Source: Myxococcales bacterium
GTDB taxonomy: Bacteria; Myxococcota_A; Polyangia; Haliangiales; Haliangiaceae
Length of the DNA stretch: 64,000 nucleotides
Assembly (NCBI GenBank): GCA_028287135.1
Contig: JAQBQE010000063.1
Coordinates: forward strand, 62,001 to 126,000
Direction of reading: 5' to 3'
Positions 1 through 8,584 of this stretch are shown here, in pieces. The stretch's first letter is position 1. Each line of letters opens with the position of its first letter. The position numbers were made by a program, and so were the translations under genes. The notes beneath the pieces were generated by a model that was given only the letters and a program-made list of their open reading frames with translations, had not been told where the DNA came from and ran no database searches.

Positions 1-55
1 CCCGCCCGCGCGCGAACACGAAGAGCAAGTCGACCGGTCGCGGTTTCATCCTGTC

Positions 56-952
56 GTGAGCACCGAACCAGCCATCGACGTTCTCGGCGACATCGAGCCG
101 CAGGGTCGCGACGATCAGTACGAGCCGACCAGCCCGTGGTGGTTGTCGGGTACCCCGCTCGAGTCCGAGCATCATCGGCTGATGCGGCGGCGCACGGTCC
201 ACATCCCGTGGACTGAGACGACCGCCGAGAAGCTGACCGACGCCGAACGTGCACGGCTCGCGGCGACCTGGATGCGGAGGTCGGAAGCCGAGTACCTCGC
301 GGTCTCGACGTTCTCGGTCCTCGCGATCGATCTGGTCGCTGCACGCGCACCGGCCGACGTGCTTTCGCTGTGCCTGCGTGCCGGGATCGACGAGATCCGT
401 CACGCAGAGATGTGCATCCGCATGGCGCAGATCTACTCGGGCAAACAGAACCTGCCGCCCCCGGGGATGAGCTCGCTGCCCGATGATCCGACGCGGCCGA
501 AGCTGCACCAGGCGCTCGCGAACACGATGCTCGTGTCGTGCGTCTCGGAGACGTACGCGACCACCGTGCTGTCGGCGACGCGCGATCTCACGACCGACCC
601 GACGGCACAGGCGGTGCTGACCTCGATCTACTCGGACGAGGTCATGCATGCGCGGCTCGGCTGGTCGTACATGCGCCACGCGATCGAGATCGGTGGCCAG
701 GGCGTGATCGACGCTGCCGCGGCGATGTTGCCGCGCGCGCTGCGTGGCGTCGCCAACGTCGTCGAGGCGGAGCGCCCCGTCGGCGAGGTAACCACCGCCG
801 TGCGCACGCATGGCCTGATGACACCCGCCGAGGAGCGCGTGATCTTCTCGACCTGTGTTCGCGAAGTCCTGGTCCCAGGGTTCGAAGCACTTGGCATTCC
901 CGTCGGCAGCGCGCTCGACGATTACGGAGACACATGGGCGCACGCAGCCTGA
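56..952 (+). CDS. ferritin-like diiron-fold protein
   Basis: This 298-residue protein begins with GTG. It has the helix motifs of a ferritin/rubrerythrin-type four-helix bundle: a Glu in EAEYLAVSTF near residue 80, an E-x-x-H pair in DEIRHAEM near 115-122, a Glu in SETYATT near 165, and a second E-x-x-x-H pair in SDEVMHARLGW near 195. These could bind two metal ions, so an oxidase or metal-handling role is likely, but the substrate cannot be told. There is no signal peptide, so it should be cytosolic. Its end overlaps the next lipoprotein gene by 19 bases, so the two are probably co-transcribed. No -10 hexamer sits close to the start, and the true start could be slightly different. Confidence 0.75.
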   Translation: MSTEPAIDVLGDIEPQGRDDQYEPTSPWWLSGTPLESEHHRLMRRRTVHIPWTETTAEKLTDAERARLAATWMRRSEAEYLAVSTFSVLAIDLVAARAPADVLSLCLRAGIDEIRHAEMCIRMAQIYSGKQNLPPPGMSSLPDDPTRPKLHQALANTMLVSCVSETYATTVLSATRDLTTDPTAQAVLTSIYSDEVMHARLGWSYMRHAIEIGGQGVIDAAAAMLPRALRGVANVVEAERPVGEVTTAVRTHGLMTPAEERVIFSTCVREVLVPGFEALGIPVGSALDDYGDTWAHAA

Positions 953-1539
953 GCTTGTTCGCACTCCCTGCCCTCGCGCTGCTCGCAGGCTGTCCCGCAC
1001 CGAAGCCGGCGGCGCAGCCCGCCATGGCAAAGACCATGGCCGAGCGCGTGGTCGCCGACTTCGAAGCGGCCGTGAAGACCAGCAAGGAGTCGTACGTCGC
1101 CTTGTTCGACTTCGCCGCCGTCGGCGAATTCGAGATCCTGCTGCATCGCTACGATCTCAACGGCCGGCTCGCGAACATCACCGAGGACGAGAAGGCGCAG
1201 TTCTCCGCGGAGGATGGCACCCCGTATCCCGCGGAGCGCGAGCGACGCAACGTCGGCAACTTCTACAAGATCCTCGGCCAGCGCACCGTCGGTACGGGCG
1301 GCTGTGTCGCGGGCGAGCCGCGAACGCAGTACGGCACGCTGCTCGGTCAGACCTACGAGGAGCTGCCCGACGGCACGCCGCCGGCCTACGAGACCCTGCG
1401 TACGCACGTCAATGGGTGGCTCGCGCGTGGCGGCGTGATCGGCATGCGCTGCCAGGGGGGCAAGGGCGGTCTCGCGCTGGTGTTCACCGCCAGTGATCAC
1501 GCACGCGGGTACGACCTGATCACGATCTACGACGACTGA
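934..1539 (+). CDS. lipoprotein of unknown function
   Basis: The 201-residue product has a lipoprotein signal: a hydrophobic stretch (SLFALPALALLAGC) ending in a lipobox with Cys at residue 20. The start chosen is the ATG at 934, because the open frame extends far upstream but only this Met gives a proper signal peptide. It overlaps the ferritin-like gene by 19 bases. The mature part is about 180 residues, mixed alpha/beta in character, with no motif I recognise. It probably sits on the periplasmic side of a membrane. Confidence 0.75.
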   Translation: MGARSLSLFALPALALLAGCPAPKPAAQPAMAKTMAERVVADFEAAVKTSKESYVALFDFAAVGEFEILLHRYDLNGRLANITEDEKAQFSAEDGTPYPAERERRNVGNFYKILGQRTVGTGGCVAGEPRTQYGTLLGQTYEELPDGTPPAYETLRTHVNGWLARGGVIGMRCQGGKGGLALVFTASDHARGYDLITIYDD

Positions 1540-1565
1540 GCGCGTGCATCGCAGCGCGCGTGCGA

Positions 1566-1571
1566 TAGGTT
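1566..1571 (+). promoter_or_regulatory. -10 hexamer TAGGTT, leaderless-type
   Basis: TAGGTT lies 6 bases before the ATG at 1578, so transcription would be expected to begin at the A of the start codon. Confidence 0.5.
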
Positions 1572-1577
1572 CCCTCC

Positions 1578-1931
1578 ATGCTCAAAGCGGTCCTCCTCAC
1601 GACGGTCCTGTTCCTCGCGGCTTGCTCCGGCAAGAAGGACGAGGAGCATGTGCTGCAGCCCGAGCCGGCGCCGATCACCACCGGATCTGCGACGGCGACG
1701 CCCGGTTCCGCAGCGACCGGGTCGGCAACGGCCGAAGCACCGCTCACGGGCTCTGGTTCCGACGCTGTCGGATCTGCCGCAGCCGGTTCGGGATCTGCGA
1801 CAGGTTCCGGATCCGCGACAGGTTCCGGATCTGCGACGGGATCGGGATCTGCGACAGGTTCGGGTTCCGCCGCCTCGCAGGGTTCGGCAGCGGGCTCGGC
1901 GGCTGCGCCGGCGGCACCACCGACGAAGTAG
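1578..1931 (+). CDS. Gly-Ser-Ala-Thr repeat lipoprotein
   Basis: This 117-residue protein starts with a lipoprotein signal (LFLAAC, Cys at about residue 16), followed by a short charged stretch and then a low-complexity tail of repeated GSAT/GSGSAT units rich in Ala, Pro and Thr. The repeats are encoded by near-identical 18-base DNA units (around 1790-1870), so the length is prone to slippage. Such tails act as extended surface linkers in other systems. No catalytic domain is present, and the function is unknown. Confidence 0.7.
   Translation: MLKAVLLTTVLFLAACSGKKDEEHVLQPEPAPITTGSATATPGSAATGSATAEAPLTGSGSDAVGSAAAGSGSATGSGSATGSGSATGSGSATGSGSAASQGSAAGSAAAPAAPPTK
1780..1875. repeat. tandem 18-base GSATGS-coding repeat
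   Basis: Several near-perfect copies of a unit reading ggatctgcgacaggttcc or a close variant follow each other inside the lipoprotein gene. They encode alternating GSATGS. Confidence 0.7.
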
Positions 1932-2104
1932 CCAGCGACGAGCGTGTCGCGGTTCGACGCGTGGTCGCGTCGGAGATCCGCGCTCAGTCGATCGCGTTGC
2001 GTCGCCGGCGCTCCAGGTGAAAGCGGCGCGCGTGCGCCTGCTCGCGCTGCGTTCTAACGACGCCGTCACGCTCGATGGCACGGGCTGTCCGTCGAGGAGG
2101 ACGG

Positions 2105-2110
2105 TAGCCT
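2105..2110 (+). promoter_or_regulatory. -10 hexamer TAGCCT, leaderless-type
   Basis: TAGCCT is 5 bases before the ATG at 2116. A GGAGG at 2096-2100 is 15 bases away, which is far for a ribosome binding site, so the leaderless reading is preferred. Confidence 0.4.
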
Positions 2111-2115
2111 CGACC

Positions 2116-3114
2116 ATGCGCAACGCACTCTTCTTCAGCTCCATTCTCCTCGTCGCAGTCGCGTGCAAGCGCGACAAAACCAACCAGGAGGGGCGCACCG
2201 GCGAGCCGACGTCGGGCACCACGTCCACCACCGAAGATCGAACGGGAGGAACGACGACCGACACAACGGGCAGCACCGCGCCAGGTGCGACTGCTCCGAC
2301 GGATCGGGGACAGCCGAGCGGAACCGGCGGGTCGATGGGGGGCCCGTCAGGGACGACCGGCTCGACCGGAACGACCGGCGGAACGACCGGCGGAACGACC
2401 GGCGGAACCACCGGCGGAACCACCGGCGGAACCGCCAGCGGAACCGGCGGGTCGATGGGGGGCCCGTCAGGGACGACCGGCTCGACCGGAACGACCGGCG
2501 GAACCACCGGCGGAACCACCGGCGGAACCACCGGCGGAACCGCGAGCGGCACCGGCCAACCGCCCGGCTCGACCGGAACGCCCGGCTCCACCGGAACGCC
2601 GGGCGCGAGCGGAACCATGGGATCGACGGGTGACGCAGGCGCGTCCGGAACGATGGGATCGACGGGTGACGCAGGCGCGTCGGGGTCCGTGGCCCAGGGC
2701 AAAACCGGCGGTGGCACTCCGATCACGTGCGATCAGCTGCTGCCCCAGGCGGTGCGCGACCAGTATCTCGCGAACATGACCATCACGCCGGTCGCCGGTC
2801 CGACCGAGATGATCGCGACCTGCCGCGTCGAGGGTCCGGGGATCGAGCAAGCGGCCGCGGTCCAGGCCTCGTGTGATCCGTCGATGGCGCAGACCGCATC
2901 GCAGGTTCGTCAGGCGAACCCGCAGGCGCGCGCTGTCACCAACGTCGGCAAGGCTGCGCTGATCGTCGAGAGCGGCGATCAGCAGCAGCTCGTGGCGTGG
3001 GATAGCGACTCGAACTGTACGATCAGCCTCGCGGTGCCGAAGTCGGTCGACGCGCAAGCCCTCGGTCGTCGCGTGCTGCAGGCGCTCCCCGCGAAGGGAG
3101 CCGACCAGGGTTAA
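2116..3114 (+). CDS. Thr-Gly-rich collagen-like repeat lipoprotein
   Basis: The 332-residue product has a lipoprotein signal ending in LLVAVAC (Cys about residue 17). It is followed by about 180 residues of Gly-Thr-Thr-Gly and Gly-Ser-Thr-Gly repeats, including two GSMGGPSG segments, and a C-terminal globular domain of about 125 residues with three Cys. The repeat region comes from long DNA duplications. The start is the ATG at 2116, because the upstream open frame lacks a signal peptide. The stop overlaps, tail to tail, the stop of the ABC transporter gene on the other strand. A surface-exposed stalk plus domain is the likely architecture; its function is unknown. Confidence 0.75.
   Translation: MRNALFFSSILLVAVACKRDKTNQEGRTGEPTSGTTSTTEDRTGGTTTDTTGSTAPGATAPTDRGQPSGTGGSMGGPSGTTGSTGTTGGTTGGTTGGTTGGTTGGTASGTGGSMGGPSGTTGSTGTTGGTTGGTTGGTTGGTASGTGQPPGSTGTPGSTGTPGASGTMGSTGDAGASGTMGSTGDAGASGSVAQGKTGGGTPITCDQLLPQAVRDQYLANMTITPVAGPTEMIATCRVEGPGIEQAAAVQASCDPSMAQTASQVRQANPQARAVTNVGKAALIVESGDQQQLVAWDSDSNCTISLAVPKSVDAQALGRRVLQALPAKGADQG
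2321..2540. repeat. 120-base tandem duplication with 12-base subrepeats
   Basis: The block beginning gaaccggcgggtcgatgggg at 2321 recurs exactly 120 bases later at 2441 and stays nearly identical for at least 100 bases. Inside each copy a 12-base unit (ggaaccaccggc or ggaacgaccggc, coding GTTG) is repeated 3-5 times. Confidence 0.85.
2611..2682. repeat. 36-base tandem duplication
   Basis: Two adjacent 36-base units begin ggaaccatgggatcgacggg at 2611 and ggaacgatgggatcgacggg at 2647. They differ at two or three positions and lie in the same lipoprotein gene. Confidence 0.8.
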
Positions 3115-4985
3115 CCCGTCGTCGACACCCGGCGCGACTCGTCGCCCGGCTCGGCGAGCTGCGCACACAGCTGCCGGTACAGCAGGCTGGTCTGGCGGAG
3201 CTCGTCATGCGTGCCCATCGCGACGATCTTGCCGTGATCCATGACGAGGATCCGGGTCGCGGTTCGCACGGTCGATAGCCGGTGGGCGACCACGAACGTG
3301 GTGCGCCCCGACCACAGCGCATGCACGGCCTCGACGACCTGCTGCTCGGAGATCGTATCGAGCGCGGCGGTCGGCTCGTCAAGGATCAGGATCGGAGCGT
3401 TCTTGAGAAACGCGCGCGCGATGCTGAGTCGCTGTCGTTGTCCGCCCGAGAGGCCGGCACCGGCCTCGCCGAGCTCGGTGTCGTAGCCGGCCGGCAGCTC
3501 GAGGATGAAGTCATGCGCGTGCGCCGCTCGTGCCGCGCGCTCGATCTCCTGGTCGGTCGCAGCCAGCAGACCGTAACGCAGGTTCTCCCGCACGGTGCCC
3601 GACAGCATCAGCGCATCCTGCAGCACGATCGCGATCTGCTGACGCAACGAGCGCAGCTGGTAGTGGTCGAGGGGAACACCATCGATCTCGATGCGTCCGC
3701 TTCGCGCCTCGTAGAACCGCAGCAGCATGCTCGCGAGCGTCGTCTTGCCGGCACCCGATGGACCGACGAGCGCGATCACCTCACCGGGGCTCGCCGTCAG
3801 CGAGACGCGGTCGAGCACGGGCGGACCGTCGCCGTACGCGAACGACACGTCCTCGAAACGCACCTCTCCGCGGAGGCCGGCCGCAGGGATCGCATCGGGC
3901 GCATCCGCATTCTCGGGGATGGTCGCGAACACGGCGCGCACCCGGCGCGCACTGGAGAACGCGTGCTGCAGGTCATTCGTCGTGTGCGCGATCGCCGAGA
4001 GTGGGCCGTAGACGAAGCCGACATAGGTCAGCACGAGGAGCAGCGTCCCGACCGAGATCCGACCGTCCAGCACACCGAGGCCACCCACGAACAGGATCGC
4101 GCTCGACCCGATCACCGTCAGCACACCGTTGACGATCGCGAACACCGTGCCCTGCCGGCCGACGTGGATCCACGCCTGGGCGGCATCGCCGGCAACCCGC
4201 GCAAAGCGCGCCTGCTCGTGATCCTCGCGTGCGTGACTCTTGATCAGCCTGATCGCGGACAGACACTCGTAGAGCCGCGAGCTGAGCCGCGAATCGGTCG
4301 TGCGCGCATGATCCGCGTTCGGGGCCATCCGACGCGCGTAGAACCGGAGCCAGACATAGAGCGGCGGCACGATCGCAAGCGCGAGCAAGGCGAGCGGAAC
4401 GTCGATCGTGACGAGCACGCCGAACATCACCGCGAGCGTCAGGAACGAGAACACGATCGGGAACAGGCCGCGCAGCACGAGCTGCTCGATGCAGCGCGTG
4501 TCCGCCTGGAGCCGCTGCACGGCGTCACCCGTCGGGGTCCGCGCATGGTGGCGGAGGGTGAGTGCCTGGACGTGACCGAACTGCTTCTCGCGGAGATCGC
4601 GGATCAAGATCTGGCCGACCGAGACCGACACCCGACCATGCAACATCACGACGAGCTGATGCACGAGCTGCATCCCGAGCCCGAGCCCCACGAAGACGAC
4701 GAGGATGTCCTTGCGTGCGGTGCCGAGACCCAGCATGTGCAAGCCGTCCGCGACGACGCCGGTCAGCGCAGCGCCCCCGAGTGCATGATCGACCACGATC
4801 GCCAGCGCCCACGGCGAGATCACGCGCAGCACGATCTCGAGGACCGAGAGCGATGCGAGCACGGCGAGCCAGCGACGATGAGGCCGCACCTGCGTCCATG
4901 CCCAGCGGAGCTGGGAGTCCTCCCACCCGGAGGACGTTGAAGCATTGGCTGTCACGAGGAGACCGGCGAGCGCTCGGTCTAACAC
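3111..4985 (-). CDS. ABC transporter, fused permease and ATPase
   Basis: The 624-residue half-transporter has an N-terminal six-helix membrane domain (residues about 40-335) and a C-terminal nucleotide-binding domain. Walker A is GPSGAGKTT at 408-416, the signature is LSGGQRQR from 512, Walker B is ILILDEP near 532-538, and a switch His lies in VVAHRLS. The layout is that of MsbA/LmrA-type exporters, which work as homo- or heterodimers in the inner membrane. Only one half is encoded here, so it is probably a homodimer. The substrate cannot be inferred. The start used is a GTG; a GTG ten codons downstream is also possible. It is not obviously in an operon. Confidence 0.9.
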   Translation of the reverse strand: MLDRALAGLLVTANASTSSGWEDSQLRWAWTQVRPHRRWLAVLASLSVLEIVLRVISPWALAIVVDHALGGAALTGVVADGLHMLGLGTARKDILVVFVGLGLGMQLVHQLVVMLHGRVSVSVGQILIRDLREKQFGHVQALTLRHHARTPTGDAVQRLQADTRCIEQLVLRGLFPIVFSFLTLAVMFGVLVTIDVPLALLALAIVPPLYVWLRFYARRMAPNADHARTTDSRLSSRLYECLSAIRLIKSHAREDHEQARFARVAGDAAQAWIHVGRQGTVFAIVNGVLTVIGSSAILFVGGLGVLDGRISVGTLLLVLTYVGFVYGPLSAIAHTTNDLQHAFSSARRVRAVFATIPENADAPDAIPAAGLRGEVRFEDVSFAYGDGPPVLDRVSLTASPGEVIALVGPSGAGKTTLASMLLRFYEARSGRIEIDGVPLDHYQLRSLRQQIAIVLQDALMLSGTVRENLRYGLLAATDQEIERAARAAHAHDFILELPAGYDTELGEAGAGLSGGQRQRLSIARAFLKNAPILILDEPTAALDTISEQQVVEAVHALWSGRTTFVVAHRLSTVRTATRILVMDHGKIVAMGTHDELRQTSLLYRQLCAQLAEPGDESRRVSTTG

Positions 4986-5092
4986 CCGACTACCGGACGC
5001 GCCGTAGAAAACACGTCGTCACGATCGCGTGCGACGACTCCCTAGGGGCCATTACGCAGGTGAGGTCCTCGGAGACCAGATGACGGCATCTC

Positions 5093-5617
5093 GTGACGGG
5101 GCTACGAACACTCGTGACGCTCAACCTGAGCTGGATCACCAGCGGCCTCGCCGTCGGCGGCAGCTTTCCGTGTGAGGCCGTCGAGCGCCTCGTCAGCGAG
5201 CACCGGATCGGCGCGGTGGTCGACCTGCGCGAGGAGGCGTGCGACGACGCGCAACTGCTGCGCGCACATGCCGTCGAGCTCCTCCACCTGCCGACCGAGG
5301 ACCACGGTCCGATCTGTCCGAGGATGCTCGACGACGGAATCACGTTCGTGGCCACGCACCTCGCTCGAGGTCGCCGGGTCCTCGTGCATTGCGAGCACGG
5401 CATTGGTCGGTCCGCGCTGCTCGCGCTGTGTGTGCTCGTCGACGGCGGTCTGGCTCCCCTCGAGGCGCTCGAGCTGGCAAAGACGCGGCGGGCGCTGGTG
5501 TCCCCGAGCCCCGCTCAGCTCGCCGCATGGTCGGCCTGGCTCCACGGGCGCGGCATCGCAGCACCGCCGTTCGACGAGCTCGCGGCGATCGCCTATCGCC
5601 ACCTCCGGGGTTCCTGA
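5093..5617 (+). CDS. dual-specificity/tyrosine phosphatase-like protein
   Basis: This 174-residue protein has the Cys-based phosphatase signature HCEHGIGRS, with nucleophile Cys100 and phosphate-binding Arg106. A preceding LPTEDHG supplies a plausible general-acid Asp at 70. The size fits a minimal dual-specificity phosphatase. Substrates may be phosphoproteins, phosphoinositides, nucleotides or sugar phosphates. The gene starts with GTG, and its stop codon overlaps the start of the next gene (TGATG), so the two products are made together and probably act in one process. No -10 hexamer sits near the start. Confidence 0.8.
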   Translation: MTGLRTLVTLNLSWITSGLAVGGSFPCEAVERLVSEHRIGAVVDLREEACDDAQLLRAHAVELLHLPTEDHGPICPRMLDDGITFVATHLARGRRVLVHCEHGIGRSALLALCVLVDGGLAPLEALELAKTRRALVSPSPAQLAAWSAWLHGRGIAAPPFDELAAIAYRHLRGS

Positions 5618-7350
5618 TGCTGGTGTTCGGGGATCAGATCCTCGTTGCGAGCCCACGGCCGGTCGCGCGCGAGCTCGAACGCGTGCTGACCGAGCTCGCG
5701 AGCCGACCCGCCGGGATCGATCGCCACTCGGCGCTGGTCGCGGCCTTCATCGATGCCAGCGAGCTGACGCAGGGGCTCGCAGATGCCGAGTGTGCGACGA
5801 CCGGGATCGAGACGCGCGGGCTCGTCGGCGATGTCGCGATGTCGATGCTCCTCGCACTCGCCCGGCAGATCGCAGAGTCGTGGAGATCCGGCTTTCAGTT
5901 CTGCCCTCACCCTCCCCGCACGCTCGGGGTCCTGCGCATGCTTCCGATGCCGGACGTGGTGAACCTGCGGCAGGCGGAAGGGCACGCGTACTACGCGGTC
6001 TACCCCGAGGCGTATCTCGAGGCGGCGACCGCTGCCGTGGCCCGTCATCCGGGACCGCGCCACGTGATCGGGATCCGGAGCATCGGCACCGGGCTCGCCG
6101 CGATGGTGGCGGCGGCGACCGACGCCGGTCTCCCCGCGACCGTGCGCCCCCGCGGCGACCCGTTCCGGCGGACGGTGCAGGTCTCCGAGGCGCTCGCCGC
6201 CGAGTGGAGGGCCCACCCCGACACCACGATCGCGGTCGTCGACGAGGGGCCCGGTATGTCGGGGAGCTCGTTCGGCGCGGTCGTCGATACGCTCGAGGAC
6301 CTCGGCATCACCCGGATCGAGTGCTTCCCAAGTCACCGCGGAGAGCTCGGCGCGATGGCGTCGGAGCGTCATCGAGTCCGGTGGCAGCGGCTGCCCCGGC
6401 ATGTCGTCGAGGTCGACCAGCTGCTCGTCGACACCGACCTCCTCGCGGGCTGGATCGCCGACATCGTGGGCCCCCTGCTCGGCCCCCTCGAGGATCTCTC
6501 GGCGGGCGCGTGGCGTGCGCTGCGGTTCAGGGACGACCGGATGTGGCCCGCGTCGGTGACGTTCCAGGAGCGACGAAAGTTTCTCGCTCGCACGAGCGAT
6601 GCCGCGTGGCTCGCCCGGTTCGTCGGGCTTGGTCGTGCCGGCGCCCGGTCGCTCACGCGCGCACGCACGCTTCACGCAGCAGGCTTCACCCCACCGATCG
6701 CGGGCCTGTGTCACGGGTTTCTCCTCGAACGCTGGTTCGATGACGCCGTGCCGCTCGACCTTCGCCTGTACGAGCGCCCTGCCCTGGTCGGCCATGTGGC
6801 GCGCTACCTCGCCTTGCGCAGCTCGATACTGATCACGGCCGAGCCCGGTGCGTCGTTGCCCAAGCTCCTCGAGATGGCGCGCCACAACACCACGCTCGCG
6901 CTCGGGGCCAGGACCGCAGCCGCCTTCGACCGCTTCGCCCCGCGCCTGGCAAGCCTCGCGCGCTCCGTGCGCGCGATCGAGATCGACGGCCGCCTGCACG
7001 TGTGGGAGTGGCTGGTTCGCGCGGATGGCTCGCTGGTCAAGACCGATGCACTCGACCACCACGCCGCGCACGATCTGGTCGGGTGCCAGGATCTGACCTG
7101 GGATCTCGCGGGCGCTGGCTACGAGCTCGAGATGTCGCACCACGAGCAGCACCGCCTCGCGTCCACGGTGGCCGCGATCACCGGGCGTGCTCACGATCCC
7201 GAGCTGCTGCGATTCATGCGCCTGTGTTACCTGGCGTTCCAGCTCGGGCGTCATGCACTCGCGATCGATACCGCGGACGCCGCAGAGGCCGTTCGGCTGC
7301 GTCTGATCACCGACCGCTACGCCGCGGCCCTCGGCACCGCGCTCCGCTGA
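5617..7350 (+). CDS. phosphoribosyltransferase-like / kinase-like fusion protein
   Basis: The 577-residue protein starts at the ATG overlapping the phosphatase stop codon. Its N-terminal half carries a type I phosphoribosyltransferase-like loop, VVDEGPGMSGSS at about 207-218, preceded by a strand-turn (VIGIRSIGTG) that may be a second PRTase loop. The C-terminal part has VKTDALDHHAAHDLVGCQD followed by WDLAGA near 475-500. This resembles the metal-binding end of aminoglycoside-phosphotransferase-like kinases, though the usual HGDxxxxN loop is not clear. The middle is rich in Arg and Ala. I do not know a named family for this combination. Coupling to a phosphatase suggests a phosphorylated small-molecule pathway. 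Confidence is high for the gene and low for its function. Confidence 0.65.
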   Translation: MLVFGDQILVASPRPVARELERVLTELASRPAGIDRHSALVAAFIDASELTQGLADAECATTGIETRGLVGDVAMSMLLALARQIAESWRSGFQFCPHPPRTLGVLRMLPMPDVVNLRQAEGHAYYAVYPEAYLEAATAAVARHPGPRHVIGIRSIGTGLAAMVAAATDAGLPATVRPRGDPFRRTVQVSEALAAEWRAHPDTTIAVVDEGPGMSGSSFGAVVDTLEDLGITRIECFPSHRGELGAMASERHRVRWQRLPRHVVEVDQLLVDTDLLAGWIADIVGPLLGPLEDLSAGAWRALRFRDDRMWPASVTFQERRKFLARTSDAAWLARFVGLGRAGARSLTRARTLHAAGFTPPIAGLCHGFLLERWFDDAVPLDLRLYERPALVGHVARYLALRSSILITAEPGASLPKLLEMARHNTTLALGARTAAAFDRFAPRLASLARSVRAIEIDGRLHVWEWLVRADGSLVKTDALDHHAAHDLVGCQDLTWDLAGAGYELEMSHHEQHRLASTVAAITGRAHDPELLRFMRLCYLAFQLGRHALAIDTADAAEAVRLRLITDRYAAALGTALR

Positions 7351-7356
7351 TCGGGC

Positions 7357-8352
7357 TCACCCGACCGCGAGCGTCTTGGTGCGCGTGGTGGTGTGCTGAC
7401 CGTTGCTCGTCCGCGCCGGCAGCCGCGAGCGGTAGTACTCGATGGTCTCCGCGATGCCGGCCTCGAGGCTCACGACCGGCTCCCAGCCGAGGACGTGCCG
7501 CGCTCTCGTGATGTCGGGCCGGCGGCGAGTCGGATCGTCGGACGGCAGCGGGCGGTACTCGATGCCGGAGGTCGACCCGGTGAGCTCGAGGACGAGCTCC
7601 GCGATCGCCTGGACCGTCATCTCCGTCGGATTACCGAGGTTGACCGGCCCCGGATCGGAGCCGAGCGCCATCATCCGCACCAGACCCTCGATCAGGTCGG
7701 TCTGGTAGCAGAGCGACCGGGTCTGACTGCCGTCTCCATAGATCGTGAGTGCACGGCCTCGCAGCGCTTGATTGATGAAGTTCGAGACGACCCGACCGTC
7801 CTCCTCGTGCATGCGCGGCCCGTACGTATTGAAGATCCGGACGATGCGCACCGACACGCCATGGTGCCCCGCATAGGCAACGGCGAGCGCCTCACCGCAG
7901 CGCTTGCCTTCGTCGTAGCAGGACCGCTTGCCGATCGGATTCGCGTGTCCCCAGTAGTCCTCGCGCTGTGGATGAACCTCGGGCTCGCCGTAGATCTCGC
8001 TCGTCGAGGTGAGCAGCAGTCGAGCTCCCGTCTGATGTGCGAGCTCGAGCATGTTCATCGTGCCGATCACTGCCGTCTTCAACGTACGAACCGGGTTTCG
8101 CTGGTAGTGCACCGGCGACGCGGGACACGCGAGATGGAAGATCTGATCGACCTCGGAGTAGTACTGCTCGACCACATCGTGGCGCACGAGCTCGAAGTTT
8201 CGTGCGTACGGACCCTCGAGCAGATGCCGCACATTCTCCGGGCGCCCCGTATAGAAATTGTCGAGGCAGATCACGTGGTGACCGTCTTCGATCAGGCGCG
8301 AACAGAGGTGTGATCCAAGAAAGCCGGCTCCGCCGGTCACGAGGCTGCGCAT
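7357..8352 (-). CDS. UDP-glucuronate decarboxylase-like SDR
   Basis: The 331-residue extended short-chain dehydrogenase has the Rossmann motif TGGAGFLGS at 6-14, [11 protein letters not shown] near 93-103 and STSEIYG near 125, as in UDP-xylose synthases (UXS/ArnA-type decarboxylases). The catalytic Tyr-x-x-x-Lys appears as YDEGK. Such enzymes turn UDP-glucuronic acid into UDP-xylose or UDP-4-keto-pentose. It faces away from the glycan operon that starts at 8585, with a 232-base region between them, and probably supplies a pentose donor to that cluster. Length matches the bacterial UXS family. Confidence 0.85.
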   Translation of the reverse strand: MRSLVTGGAGFLGSHLCSRLIEDGHHVICLDNFYTGRPENVRHLLEGPYARNFELVRHDVVEQYYSEVDQIFHLACPASPVHYQRNPVRTLKTAVIGTMNMLELAHQTGARLLLTSTSEIYGEPEVHPQREDYWGHANPIGKRSCYDEGKRCGEALAVAYAGHHGVSVRIVRIFNTYGPRMHEEDGRVVSNFINQALRGRALTIYGDGSQTRSLCYQTDLIEGLVRMMALGSDPGPVNLGNPTEMTVQAIAELVLELTGSTSGIEYRPLPSDDPTRRRPDITRARHVLGWEPVVSLEAGIAETIEYYRSRLPARTSNGQHTTTRTKTLAVG

Positions 8353-8398
8353 GGCAACTTCGCGTGCAATGAGCGAACCCCAGCGCTGCGAGATTCAG

Positions 8399-8422
8399 AT
8401 CGTAAGTACAATCGTAAGTACA
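8399..8422. repeat. perfect tandem 12-base direct repeat
   Basis: The sequence atcgtaagtaca occurs twice back to back, at 8399-8410 and 8411-8422, between the divergent sugar-nucleotide genes. It is AT-richer than its surroundings and may be a regulator binding site. Confidence 0.6.
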
Positions 8423-8431
8423 TGCTCGATC

Positions 8432-8459
8432 GCGATCTCGATCGTGATCGAGAGATCGC
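8432..8459. promoter_or_regulatory. palindrome, possible operator
   Basis: CTCGATC at 8437-8443 pairs with GATCGAG at 8446-8452 across a 2-base spacer, and the arms extend with GCGAT on the left and ATCGC on the right (2-base bulge). A further CTCGATC lies at 8425-8431. The site is in the divergent intergenic region of the glycan cluster. Confidence 0.45.
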
Positions 8460-8584
8460 AAACACGCCGCGTGCGCCCACAAGCGACGCGCGCGACCGAC
8501 ACAATCCGCTGAGACGTCGCCACGCGTTTCAACGGTGATCACGACGCACACTCGCGGATCGATACGTGCACTTCGCCGCGAACC

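Noticed and set aside
1527..2726. 399-codon minus-strand frame rich in Pro-Val repeats
   Set aside because: The repeats mirror the Gly-Thr repeats of the plus-strand lipoprotein, which has a signal peptide and start. The Pro-Val frame has neither.
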